The notes below the pieces were generated by a model. That model was not told the DNA's origin. It worked only from the letters and a program-made list of their open reading frames with translations, and did not search any database. Made by a program: the position numbers and the translations under genes. DNA of 64,000 nt from Calliphora vicina (Eukaryota > Arthropoda > Insecta > Diptera > Calliphoridae), in contig NC_088781.1 of NCBI RefSeq assembly GCF_958450345.1, positions 40,535,357 to 40,599,356 of the forward strand. Reading direction: 5' to 3'. Shown here piece after piece: positions 42,840 to 53,671 of this stretch. The first letter of the stretch is position 1. Every line of letters starts with the position of its first letter.

Positions 42840-43500
42840 TATTCGACTGCTAACATTATGAAGTTGGTTCGTATATTGATCTTGACGTGTCACGAAATAT
42901 ATTCTTTTGCTACGGACATGAGGATATTATTAAAAATAAATTGGCTTAGCAATGTCCTACTAAAGCCACACGTGTGGCAAGAATGGTCAATAAAACGATC
43001 TATCAATAGGACACATAGGTATAGGTATAGGTTTTTTTAAGCCCTACAGAACAATGTTTTATTCGAAAGATCAACACATGGCATTAACATTTGAAAACGA
43101 TTTCGGCCATGTGTCCACCACCAAAGAGCATTCTGGACGTCCAATTTTGGGCAAGTTTTTCGGGCATTGCTGGTTCTACAGGAAATAATCGTACGACCAT
43201 GACAGGTCCATTTCTCGAAATCAAGTTATCGCCAAATTTTGGTTTCAATAAATCGTTGGTTGCGGTAGTTGTAGATGGGGTTATACTGATTTTGTCATTC
43301 AGTTTGTAACACATCGAAATATTCATCACAGACCCACAGAAGTATATATATGTATATTCATAGTCCTTATAAGCTATGTTTTGTATTGAACATGTGCAAT
43401 ATCGGTCGATGATATCACCTAGCCCCCATAAAAATGTCCCCCTGGAATACTGTTTGAGCAAGTCATAAATATGTTGATTATGCGGCAATCCCGATAAAAT
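42840..43500 (-). other. Unidentified 134-codon open frame (43084-43488)
   Basis: A minus-strand ATG frame of 134 codons with a composition unlike the AT-rich noise. Residues near the end read 'KFGDNLISRNGPVMVVRLFP' then 'QNWTSRMLFGGGHMAEIVF'. The middle overlaps a dispersed repeat block (compare 'TTTGTAACACATCGAAAT' here and at 61900). No family recognised. It may be the stub of a transposon protein. Confidence 0.3.
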
Positions 43501-43611
43501 TTTGTAAGTACTATGAAATTATACTGCAAAGTATGGCAAAAGTGGGCGACATTTATCCATAGTCCCTAGTCCCCATAAATGACTTGAACATTCATAATTG
43601 TCTCATAATAA

Positions 43612-44050
43612 CACTGTCCAACAAATTGAGACTTTTTGATTAGAACAGAATAGCCACCCTATAATTCTGAAAGGGCATGTTGAGTAGATAATTTTTGTAG
43701 AATAAACTTATAGTCCAGCTGGTGCAAATTTTTCTTTACAGTGGGTCAAAATTTTAATTTTTTTGATCGAAGGTAGCATGATACAAAATGAAAAAAATGT
43801 TGTAAGTTAATGTCTTAGAGAATTCTTATTGTCAGGGTTATGGTGGAATTTTATGAGGATCATTTTTTTGGAAAATCTTAACCCTCTAGCTCCTTTCTTT
43901 AGGGGTCAATTTGACCTCTTTTTCAAAGATAATCAAAAAAATCCTTTCAAAAAGGACATTTAATGATTAAACTATTCCAAGACAATGTTTGCCAAAGAAT
44001 AGGGTCCTTATAGCGTCGCTATTCTTTTCCAAAAATGTTGTTGGACAGTG
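43612..44050. mobile_element. 439-bp MITE with TAA target duplication
   Basis: Ends CACTGTCCAACA and TGTTGGACAGTG are perfect 12-bp inverted repeats. TAA flanks both sides (43609-43611 and 44051-44053). A 3-bp TWA duplication is typical of PIF/Harbinger elements. A degraded copy lies at 7411-7790. No coding capacity. Confidence 0.75.
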
Positions 44051-44053
44051 TAA

Positions 44054-45390
44054 TTAATATCGTGAAAAAATTGGACATAAATATATTTATATGAATCTAA
44101 ATCTTTCTACCAGCTTTTGTGAGGATCGGTCCATAATTGACCCTACCTCCTATATAACACTCTTATTTGTTATTTTTCAAAATATAATTCCAAAGATGAC
44201 TAATTGGGCTTAAGGGACTCCATGTATACTTGTGAGTTACTCATCCAAAATAATTAAATATAACGGCGTAGGCTCCATTAAAATGAGATCACAAATATTG
44301 CATGATTTTTCGCTGATTATGACTAGATAAGAAGCTTAAATGAAAGTAAATAAACGTCTAATTATGATAAATAGATAATATCAAAATATGCTTAAACAAA
44401 ACACAATATTTTAAGTTCCTATTTATAACATTTCTTTTAACCACAAAACATTAACTAAAACAAGAGCAAAATTAAATTAGCTTAAAGAAAATTTAAATTT
44501 TTAAGGCAGTTTTGCATTCGAAAACTAAAATTTAAGAGTTTTCCAACACACTCTCTTATAAGAAAATTTTCTCTTAAAATAGAAAAGTGTTATTGTATAA
44601 ATTGCAATCTATTTATATTTTCTTAGCCATGGTTAAAACAATTAATAAATATACAAACAACAAACACAAGCAGCCGGCATTATTTTCAAACACAAACAAA
44701 AAAAATGTAAACAAACCGGTAAAATGCAGTTAGACAACCCCTAACTGAGCAAACTCACCACTTTGGGGCACAACACAACAGAGAATACTGTTAGGAATAG
44801 AGAGAGAGAGAGAAAGGATAAAATGGATGAGAGAGAGTGAAGACTGTACATTAACATAAACTGTTAAAACAGAAATAAGGTTAATACTAAAAACAACAAC
44901 ATGGACTTGCAATCAACTCGCCAAGTGGCAAAAAGAAGAAGAACAAGTTAAAACGATTAAATTATGCTTTAACAGGGGTTGACTAACACAATGTTGCACC
45001 CTTGAAGCAATAGTTAATGGCGAGCATTGGTTGCAAACGGTCGTGTTTTCAAAAAGCAAGCGGTTGAATAGAAACTGACTAAAACTTGATAAAAAAAACA
45101 GATATAAAAATAAAACTAAATATTAAAAAAATACTATTAAAAAAAATAAAACTTGTAAAAGAAAAGTTTTTAGAAAAAATACAAAAAGAAAAATTTATTT
45201 AAAGTGGATAAAAACAAACGTGTTAAAGTAATTATTAAATGTAATTAAAAAAAACCTCATTATCCTTTAAAAAGGATATTCAAGAAAATATAAAAAAAAA
45301 TTTATTAAATTCACAATTTATTTCAAAAGGTTTTAATAAACATTTTTATTATTATCCTGGCATTATCCTGTCAATGTAAACGTTGAATAA
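44054..45390. other. No gene; possible upstream regulatory region
   Basis: AT-rich with two GA-repeat tracts (44798-44815, 44829-44838). See the separate regulatory entries. Confidence 0.4.
44796..44842. promoter_or_regulatory. GA-repeat cluster (possible GAGA-factor sites)
   Basis: Two AGAGAGAGAG tracts within 45 bp. Such tracts bind GAGA factor in flies and are common near promoters. They lie about 1.3 kb upstream of the ATG plus splice donor at 46118-46130. No binding can be shown from sequence. Confidence 0.3.
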
Positions 45391-45399
45391 ATGTACATG

Positions 45400-46124
45400 T
45401 TTTCATTAAGCCTGCACAGTGTCGTGTGTAGTGAAGCATTATTTGTTTTCTTTGTGATTTTAAAATAAAAAATACGGTTTCAATTACGTTTTATGCTTTT
45501 TATAGACAAACGTTATTGTTGTCGGTTTTTGTTTGTTGGTTTTATATCCCTCTCAGGATTTAAAATATTAAATTTTTCAAGCACATTAACGCTGTCGTAA
45601 TCATTGTAGTCGCCGCCGTCGTAGTAGTCGTCGTATTTGTCGCTGGTTTAATTTTAGTTTAATAATTTTTCTATTTATTTTCGTTTTTCCATCAAGTTTT
45701 CTTTCATAAATTTGTTTTGTTATTTCAGTCCAGTTACTCTTGGTGATGATAAAATAAAAGTTTATTTCGTGTTTGAATCGAAAATTGAAAAGAAAACAAA
45801 ACCTAAACCAAACTAAAGTATAGTATAGTGTTTTAGCCTTAAAGTTTCTGTTATTTTTTTCGTATATTTCTACCCTGATTGAAAGTGTTGACATGGCAAC
45901 CTTATTTACAATATAACAAATATACCTAAAACAAAGGAAGAAAAAAAATAATACAGAAGTGAAAAATCCCCAAAAAAAGAAACTTATTGTTAATATATCA
46001 ATATTGAAAATATAAACAAACATACTTTAAGGATATATACATACATTTATATACAATACATATATATATATTTAAAATATATCTATAAGGATAACAAAAG
46101 GATAATGACCTAAAATAATGTTTG
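45400..46124 (+). promoter_or_regulatory. Candidate 5' UTR and first coding exon (ATGTTTG then donor)
   Basis: An ATG at 46118 is followed by TTTG and a consensus donor GTAAGT (46125-46130). Many genes have a first coding exon of only a few bases like this. Upstream lies a GTCGCCGCCGTCGTAGTAGT block at about 45608, unusually GC-rich for this window. The minus-strand 140-codon frame here (45601-46023) is Arg/Phe/Lys-rich and I judge it spurious. No downstream exon was found in the window. Confidence 0.25.
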
Positions 46125-46130
46125 GTAAGT

Positions 46131-46705
46131 AAAACTATTTTTTTTTAGGAAGTGAAAAAAAGCACACACTTGCAAAAATAACATATATATGTATGTATTT
46201 TACCCAAAAACTGTTAAAAAATGATAGCAATATATATTTTTAGAAAGCTAGACAAGGCTACACTTACATGCATAGAATGAAACATTAAAAGGATTTCATG
46301 CTTTATTGGATTTAAATATAAACAAATTGTTTGGGTTTTACTATCATCATATTGATTTTATTACGCCATTTGTTTTCTATTAAAACTCCTATAGAAAACT
46401 GAAATAAACGTATATAAAGTGAAGTATTTTGAGGAGCTACCAAAATGAACAAACAAACAAAAAAAAAAAAGAAAAAGTGTTTTCAATTTATTTTGTAGGA
46501 TGAACTTTTAACATCCAGTATTAATAGCAATTTGTGTGAATTAATGGATTTGTATCATTATATGACAGATATTATAAAGTCTATTCGTTTGATAGATATT
46601 TGCAATATTAAACGGCGAACAAAATATTGAAAAATTGTAAAACTAGCAGAAAAGTAAATAACATAAAAGACAAAATTACAGCATTTTTTAGATTTTTTTT
46701 CATTG
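46131..46705. other. No gene recognised
   Basis: AT-rich, nothing supported. Confidence 0.4.
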
Positions 46706-47546
46706 GCACTCGTTCAACAATACTGTATTACTTCAAAATTTTAAAATTTTCAGTAGAGGACAAAAACTGTTTGTGATTACATTTTAAGAGAATTTGAAAA
46801 TCCGAATACATCATAGTAAACAAAATCCATTTGAAGATATATTTACATTGTTTTCTTTTTTTTAATTTTTGCAATTATTGCAAAATAAATAAATTTTTTG
46901 AGTTACTACCATTTTTCTGGCATTTCTCGATATTTTTTTGTATTATTTTATCAACAAAATAGTATCAACTCAAAATACAACCAAATTTAAATAAAACAAT
47001 TTGATTATTTTTAACTTGAATAAAGGCACAATTCAAAATAATTGGGGGATTCAAACGGTCTGCTATTTGGTCGTATTGGCATAATGTCATAAAATATTTT
47101 TTTTAGTTCAAACAAATTCTTGTTGTGCTGCAAACAAAAAAAGTGTTATTTTATGACAAACCAATAAACATAGTTCAAAAAGTCTTATTAGTTTATAACT
47201 TTTTTGCTTGAAACCCAACAACAATTTGTTTAAACTAAAAATATATTTTATGACAATACGACGTAATAGGAAACCGTTTGAATCCCCCAAATATATTTTT
47301 TTTATGAAAATATACGATGTATTTATTTTAAAATTTTTGTATTAACACAAAATAATACTTTTTGTTGATACAAGGTAGTCACTAATTATCACGAAAATGG
47401 TCTCAAATGTGGTTTTCAAGATGAAAGAGTAATCGGAATACGTTGAAATTTTTACAGTAGATAGATATTGATGTTGTTAGTTGATTTCTTGCAAAAAGTG
47501 AATTTTTACAAAATTTTGAGTTAATACAGTATTGTTGAACGAGTGC
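46706..47546. mobile_element. 841-bp TIR element
   Basis: The left end GCACTCGTTCAACAATACTG and the right end (reverse complement identical over 20 bp, continuing TATTA.T.CAAAATTT) are near-perfect inverted repeats of about 35 bp. No target duplication could be defined. The interior includes another foldback element (47042-47290) and no transposase. Confidence 0.78.
47042..47290. mobile_element. 249-bp foldback MITE nested in the 841-bp element
   Basis: The left arm TTGGGGGATTCAAACGGT and the right arm (reverse complement TTGGGGGATTCAAACGGT) match exactly. The arms continue for about 80 bp through 'CGTATTG.CATAA' and 'GTCATAAAATAT' blocks. The 60-codon minus frame inside is not a gene. Confidence 0.75.
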
Positions 47547-48054
47547 GATATAAAAAAATTTGAATAAAAACAATTTCAGTGAGAAAAATCAAAAAAAAAA
47601 ATTAATTAATATGAAATCAATTTACGAAGAAATTTAAGTTTAGACTCGTATATGTATTCTAATTCACAGCACTGTACAGTGATTCATTTCATAGGTAAAA
47701 ATATGAAGGAAATAAAATTAAAAAACATCAAAATCGAATAATATTAACTCTAAAAATTATTAATAAAAATATATCTTTTAGTAACATTGCAAAAACAATT
47801 AACAAGTAACAATTATTTTAGTCCGTGGGGTATTTTATATACCCTTCACCAAAGTTTACTTTATGATAAAGTTTGAAAATATTTTTTGGTGGGAATTTTT
47901 TTTTTTAAAAAGTCGGATTAAAAAATATTTGTAGCGATTTTGACCCGAATTACTATAGCGTTATATAAGTTGTTGGAATGGTCTTTGAAATATCTCGCAT
48001 TAGGTTTTGTCTATTTATATTAATGACTTAGCAATCCAGTAGCAACCTCATCTG

Positions 48055-48798
48055 TAGTGCGATTCACTATGCTTTTTAAACCAGAATTGTTTCGTTTAAA
48101 AATGTTAACCACAAAATTAACCATTTTGCTATTCACTAACACTTTAAACGATATCTGCTGGCGTTTAAATACAGCTGTTTCAGTCAGCTGTTATTTTTAG
48201 CAAAACAAATTGTGGTTTATTAACACCAGCATTTTTGGTGTGGTTTAATAAGTTTAGAAAAGTGTTTATCGTGTAATATAATGGCTTCGAAGTATATAGC
48301 CTATAATTTATTTGATAATGAGCCTGCCACTGGTTGGCCGCTTTAACCGCCCCGCCAAGACAATTAAGGGCATTCGACAATTCGCTCCACTTCTTGTCGC
48401 ACACCAATTTTCCGAGGAGCTTTTTAAATTTGCCGCCAGCAAGTCCCGGGTTGTTTATCATGAAGTCAACCACGTGACTTAGCTGCTCGGCAGACGCTCG
48501 GCTTCTTTTAGTGGAAGTACTAGCCATTCTAAAATCATTTTATTTTAGAATGGCAACAAAATTTTACAAAAAAGTTATTTGTTTTGTTTTTTTTTTATTC
48601 TTCTTTGTTCTTTTCTCCTATTTTTACATTTCGCTTGGCAGAGTTGCCACGTAATATCAATTTGAAAACAGAGAAATATAAAACTGTTTACCATGGTTAA
48701 AAATAAGTTAGTGAATCACAAAGTGGTTAGTGCAAACATCTGAATGTGTGGTTAAAGTTAACACCTGATAAAGTGTTAAAAGTTAGTGAATCGCACTA
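48055..48798 (-). mobile_element. 744-bp Harbinger-like element with CTG target duplication
   Basis: Ends TAGTGCGATTCACTA and TAGTGAATCGCACTA are perfect 15-bp inverted repeats, with more subterminal TTAACCA/AGTGAAT blocks inside each end. CTG flanks both sides (48052-48054 and 48799-48801). A 3-bp duplication and a Myb/SANT-type ORF both point to PIF/Harbinger. The DDE transposase is absent. Confidence 0.75.
48180..48527 (-). pseudogene. Truncated Myb/SANT-like (Zeste-type) ORF of the Harbinger-like element
   Basis: A 115-codon frame. Residues 10-67 read SAEQLSHVVDFMINNPGLAG, then 'KWSELSNALNCLGGAVKAAN' and Q-W. This is the pattern of the Myb/SANT-like DNA-binding domain (regulatory protein Zeste type) found in the accessory protein of insect Harbinger elements. 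The family normally continues 'QW...W.DLK', but here the sequence changes after residue 68 to unrelated residues running into the other end of the element. That suggests an internal deletion. It probably provides no function. Confidence 0.65.
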
Positions 48799-48999
48799 CT
48801 GTGCTGACTAAATAAAAAAAATCCAGACATATGTAGATCGAAAATAGGTCAAAAATCGATGTAGTCGTGGTTATTTGCAATATTTCAGCCATTTGTGGGA
48901 CGATCTTCTCGATATCTCCCAAGAGATATGTATTTGCTCTGTAATGTTTCTATTTATTTAAAATGAAATACACACTCGATGAAAAAACTACTAGTCACC

Positions 49000-49205
49000 A
49001 TAGTATTGATTTTTTAAGAAATCAGAATGTTTTCAATACCGGAAATAACTCAAATTTAAGAATTGCTAAATGTCGTATGGAAACCACTAAACAGAGAGTA
49101 GATTATATTGGCTGTCTGTAATTTAATAGTTTACCACATGGACTTAAAGAATGTTTAAATATTTCTTTGTTTAAAAATAGATTAAAAGATTTTTTTTTGC
49201 AAAAT
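49000..49205 (+). pseudogene. C-terminal scrap of a non-LTR reverse transcriptase
   Basis: The plus strand reads 'NLRIAKCRMETTKQRVDYIG' then, after a frame break, 'FNSLPHGLKECLNISLFKNR' and LKDFF. The R-(V/I)-x-(R/K)-C-R...NSLP...I..F+..LK.F pattern is the very end of CR1/L2-type pol proteins. Too short for firm classification. Confidence 0.5.
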
Positions 49206-49728
49206 ATTGAAATTTTTTTTTATTCTTTATTAATAAATCTATTTACATACATAAAACATGTTTTTTTTAAATTTGATCTTTTTGCCAGCTTGTCTCAATA
49301 ATGCATTATAATGTTGTAGAGACGTTGTTGAGGCTCAACATTGTATGAAATAATTTGTTGAAATAATTATAAAACTTTAGAAAACTATTGTAGTTCCTGG
49401 GGTAGTTGCGTTCCAAATAACGTTCGAACCTTCTAAAGCTACTCTAGAATTAGTTCTATAGGTAACAATTTCAGACAATACTTTGTCTCAAAACCAAACT
49501 GGAACCTAGAAATAGTTCTCAAAACACTTGCCAATTGGTTGTAATTCACTCTCAGATTAAATTAGAATTTGCACTTGTTTTAAATTTTTGTATTTTGCGA
49601 TTAGTCTCTTAGCTTGTCCCAAAAATCTGATAACTTCATTCCAATAAATTCACCCTGATCTACATTTCCATATATAGAAAGAAAAACAAAAATTGTCTTT
49701 CTAATAAATATTTATAGTTAAAAAATAG
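49206..49728. other. No gene recognised
   Basis: AT-rich, nothing supported. Confidence 0.4.
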
Positions 49729-49812
49729 TAGTCGTTCGTTATATTGTTCAGTTAATAAAATTATTATTAAATAATAAAATTCATAATTCTTCAGAACATT
49801 ACAATACTGAAA
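49729..49812. repeat. 84-bp direct repeat, left copy
   Basis: Matches 50553-50636 with about five differences. Contains TTATATTGTTCAGTTAATAA and TTCATAATTCTTC. The two copies bracket the 740-bp repeat exactly. Confidence 0.85.
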
Positions 49813-50552
49813 CAAGTAAGAAAGTATGGTCGGTGAAGCCCGACCATATAATACCCTACACTAAGTAAAAAAGCAAAAACATTTTTCTTTTAAAATTTCA
49901 ATAATTTATATTTTTGAGTGATTTTCGGAAGTGGGCCTTATATGGGGACTATGACCAATTATGGACCGATCACCATGAAATTAGGTACTGTGATTTATGT
50001 CTATATGAAAATTTACTATGTTGAATTTTGTGAGTATACCAACATTCTATGCACGTTAAAGTGATTTTCGGAAGCGGGTCTATATGGGAGCTATGACTAA
50101 TTATGGACCGATCGTAACAATATTTGGTGACATGAATTTTGTATATATAAAACTTATTTGGAGCGCAACTTGTGGAGATACATTTATAAATTAAACATTT
50201 ATGACCGATAAAGTCCAATTTCGGAAGGACATTTGTATGGGGGCTAGGTGAAATAATGGACCGATTTCAGCCAGTTTCAATAGGCTTGGTCCTTGGGCCG
50301 AAAAAATTATATGTACCAAATGTGATCGAAATATCTTCAAAATTGCGACCTGTACTCTGCGCACAAGGTTTACATGGACAGCCAGCCAGCCAGTTAGCCG
50401 ACCAGACGGACGGACGGACATCGTTTAATAACTGATTCTAAGTCGATCGGTATACTTTAAGGTGGATGTTAGACTAATATTTTTGGGCGTTACAAACATC
50501 TGCACAAACGCATTATACCCTCCAGACTATGGTGGTGTAGGGTATAAAAAAC
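49813..50552. repeat. 740-bp dispersed fly repeat, fullest copy
   Basis: Starts AAGTAAGAAAGTATGGTCGG with a small hairpin (GGTCGGTGAAGCCCGACC) and 'ATACCCTACAC', and ends 'GGTGGTGTAGGGTATAAAAA', so an ATACCCTACAC motif is inverted near each end. Internal 'GGGAGCTATGACTAATTATG', 'TTGTATGGGGGCTAGG' and 'GACGGACGGACGGACATCG' blocks recur at 42040 and 24540. No protein. Similar repeats are widespread in flies (general knowledge), and their mechanism is unclear. Confidence 0.68.
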
Positions 50553-50636
50553 TAGTCGTTCATTATATTGTTCAGTTAATAAAATTATTATTAAATAATA
50601 AAATTCATAATTCTTCAAAACATTATAATAATGAAA
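50553..50636. repeat. 84-bp direct repeat, right copy
   Basis: See the left copy at 49729. A further, shorter inverted copy of its second half (CATAATTCTTCGAAAC on the minus strand) lies at about 50785-50825. Confidence 0.85.
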
Positions 50637-52757
50637 ATAACATTTTTAAAATTTTCCCGCGGTATTTTATATCGAAAATTCGAGAGAATGCCACGAATGA
50701 ATCAATAGCCACTGAAGTTGATACATCATCTGAGCTTGATAGCAGACACGATGTAAAATACAGCTCGAAAATGTGAAAAAAGGCATTTCCAGTATTATAA
50801 AGTTTCGAAGAATTATGAATAATAGTATTAGAAATATTTTTTGTGAAGATTACTTTACTGATTTTCCAACAGTTTGGCAGCCAAAAATGGTTAAAAATTA
50901 TATCAAAAATTAATCGCTTTCGACATTTTAGCAATTTTGAGGTTTTAGATGCAGTTTTTTCGGATTATTTTGTTTTCCACTTTTTTCAAAATTCCAATTA
51001 GTTTCCGAGATATAGCCGTTTTAGACAAATTATACATTAGGCCATAAAATCCGAACAGGAGCTAAAACTAGCAAACCCCAAATGGGATATTGTTAGTTTG
51101 ATAAGTACTTCGAGAAGTTATACAAGAGAAGGAGTTTGACTCGATGACTTAAAAAATGTTGCTCTGTATAACCAAATATGCTTTGTAGATAGCTCAAAAG
51201 CCAAACAAAGTATTAAAGTAGTTTTCTTCAAAATAAATACCATAAGCGAAGGGTACTGAAGAGTTTGTTATTTTTGGAAAATGAGCAGATAGCCCTTTTT
51301 TAATATCAGTCCTCGGTATTATTAAAATAAAATCACTAAAAATGTTGAATCTACAAAAAAATCTATGCAATTTGATAGTTACATTAAGCGTCAATTTATG
51401 GGAAAATTTACCTGTTTTAAATACTTTTACTTTATTTAATTGTATTTGAGTTTATTTCAACTATATTTTATTATTTCAGTACTAAATCCAAAGAAAATTT
51501 TTTGTTATTTAATAAATAAATTTAAGAATATAAACAAACCAAATTTATATTTAATTATAAAAAACAAAGATTAACTTCCTTAATAATTTAAAGAAATATC
51601 AATTTATAACATAAGCCAATATACATATTTACTAATACTTTATTACTCATATCGCCATTGATATGACAAAATAACATTTAAATTTATTTATTTAATCGTA
51701 CTGAAATTCTCTCAGATAAGTCTAATTTGTGTAAGCATTTTTTTTTAAATTAACAATAACAAATAAATATAACCATTTAATTTTCATACATGTGCCATGA
51801 CAAATGAAGACTTTCGCTTTAACTTAATTTTGAAAAAGCAAAATGTCAGTTAAGCTAGTTGGTCATATAAGCTACATGTTTGTATATAATATATAATATA
51901 CATAAAGCAAAGAGGAAAAAACTTCTAATGCTTTAGAAGTATCTAATTTGAAATATTTTTTGTTTCCTTTACATCAGCACTTTTTTTTATATCCTACTCT
52001 AATGCCACTAGTATTTCTAATTTTTAATGTTAATCAAGAGAAGCAGAAAAACGAGGCAAATAAGTAAATTTATTATTTTACTTCTGGTTGTCTTTCTCAA
52101 GTTTATTTTTTTTTCTTTCTATTTTCATTTATATGCAGACAAATGACTCCTTTGGAGGTTCTTTTGTCGCATAATACGAGTACAATTATTACTTTCATTC
52201 TTTATATGTTTGAGTTTTTCGTTTAATGTGTGCTACAGTGAAGAGCAAAAATTGGGGCAAACATGATTGAAGATTAAATGAATTATTACAAATCATACGA
52301 GAATGCTTTTAGACTTTATTTGTAATTTGGTTAATCAGAAAAAGTACACAAAGTTTCACAGTTAATTTTTCCTTCAATCAAAACGGATTTCTTTTGAATT
52401 TTGTAGTATTCATGGAATTCTCATAGTATATCGTCAAAACAGAAGGAAATAGAAAAAATAAGTTAAAAAAGTTATGAGTTGTTATTCTTGTCTCCATTAG
52501 TACAGGGCACTTTCCAATGATTTTTTTGATCAGGTATTAAAATTTATGAAATATTTTTAAGAAGTTAATGGAAAATGTGTTTGTAATCAGTATTTACTTT
52601 TGTATTTCACTTTAGATGAAGAATGAAAAAAATCATATTTAAAACTTTACATCATTACAAAGCTAAAGTATTCATATGAATACAAAAATACATTGTACTC
52701 CCACTCAAATATATACATACATATACACATACAAACATAAATATGTAGAGACACATG
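50637..52757. other. No gene recognised
   Basis: AT-rich. Apart from the inverted repeat copy near 50785-50825 and an ATACATAC run at 52713-52740, nothing is recognised. Frames at 50462, 50623 and 51194 fall in repeat or AT-rich sequence. Confidence 0.45.
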
Positions 52758-53540
52758 AGGAGCCGCAGAACAAAAGGTACTTTTTCGATCATTTAAAATT
52801 TTTGGGAAAATTACTTTTATATATTTCGCCCCCCTTAAAAAACTGCATGAACCTGGAAATAGCTACAAGTTTCTTATTTATCAATAGATACATCTAACTG
52901 AAATAAGTCACCACATTAAATGTTAAGGATGTTTGATATAAAACCATTTTTATTTTGCAAAAAGAACCTTTTGTTACAAAATAAAGAAAAAAGGAGTACG
53001 TTTTGTTAAAAACAAAATTAAAAAGTATGTTTTTTATGCGTTTTTTTAACGGTAATATTTTAAATGAATGTATTTAATCCTGATCTAATATATAAAAAAC
53101 TAGCTGTCCCGGCAAACGTTGTTCTGCCATAGCTCACACAAAGTTTGAAGACTCCCTCTATAATAGTACTCCAGATATGCATTAATAAATTTTTACTTTG
53201 TATGGGAGGTACCATGCCCATTGTTCCTATATAGGTAAATTGTGAATCTAAACCATACAGGTACCCACTCAAACACACACAACAAATTTCACCGAAATCG
53301 GACCAGCCGTTATATATATAAAGATTACACATTGAAATTAAATAATTTGTTTTCGTTTTATACTAGTATTGTACGTTTTGTTAAGCACACATTTTTTATA
53401 ACCCATTTACTTAGTAAAAATATTAAAAAAAATTTTGCTAACTTGATTGTTTTTAGAAGATTTCAACCCAAATATTATAAAAATACCAAAAAACTATTTT
53501 TGAAAAAATGCGAAAAAGTACCTTTTGTTCTGCGGCTCCT
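52758..53540. mobile_element. 783-bp TIR element with CACATG target duplication
   Basis: AGGAGCCGCAGAACAAAAGG continues as TACTTTTTCG, and the right end is its exact reverse complement, so the inverted repeats are at least 30 bp. CACATG lies on both sides (52752-52757 and 53541-53546). A second copy's end begins at 63944 near the window edge (AGGAGCCGCATAACAAAAGG). No transposase inside; a Helentron-like element is nested at 53100-53325. Superfamily not recognised. Confidence 0.82.
53100..53325 (-). mobile_element. Helentron-like non-autonomous element (minus strand)
   Basis: On the minus strand it starts TCTTTATATATATAACGGCT, continues 'GGTCCGATTTCGGTGAAATT' and ends 'AACGTTTGCCGGGACAGCTAG' (one base over-typed forms vary), that is ...GCCGGGACAGCTAG followed by T. 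The CTATATATA-like start and GCCGGG..AGCTAG end are typical of short insect Helentron/HINE elements. The frame at 53060-53332 is inside it and is not a gene. Confidence 0.65.
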
Positions 53541-53589
53541 CACATGTATATTAGGGTTGTCCTTACATTTTTATTGCTTCTAAAACTTC

Positions 53590-53640
53590 TAAAATATATT
53601 CGACAAAGCTAAGGGGTAACAAATGTTTGGTAGCTTTGTC
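53590..53640. repeat. Short hairpin
   Basis: GACAAAGCTA and TAGCTTTGTC pair around a loop of about 20 nt, with ATATT.. / ..AATAT extending the stem. Function unknown. Confidence 0.4.
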
Positions 53641-53671
53641 AAATATATTTGTTTCCTTCCAATAATTATAT

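Larger units (their letters stand above)
47830..48990. repeat. Dispersed repeat split by a Harbinger-like element
   Basis: 'GGGTATTTTATATACCCTTC', 'TTAATGACTTAGCAATCCAG' (left of the insert) and 'AAAATAGGTCAAAAATCGAT', 'TTTCAGCCATTTGTGGGACG' (right of it) match 33110-33290 in intron 2 of the host gene. The insert is at 48055-48798. Confidence 0.58.

Noticed and set aside
45601..46023. 140-codon minus-strand frame
   Set aside because: Composition is F/K/N/R-rich with a repeat-derived Arg tail (from GTCGTCGTAG). No domain, and opposite to the promoter-like signals.
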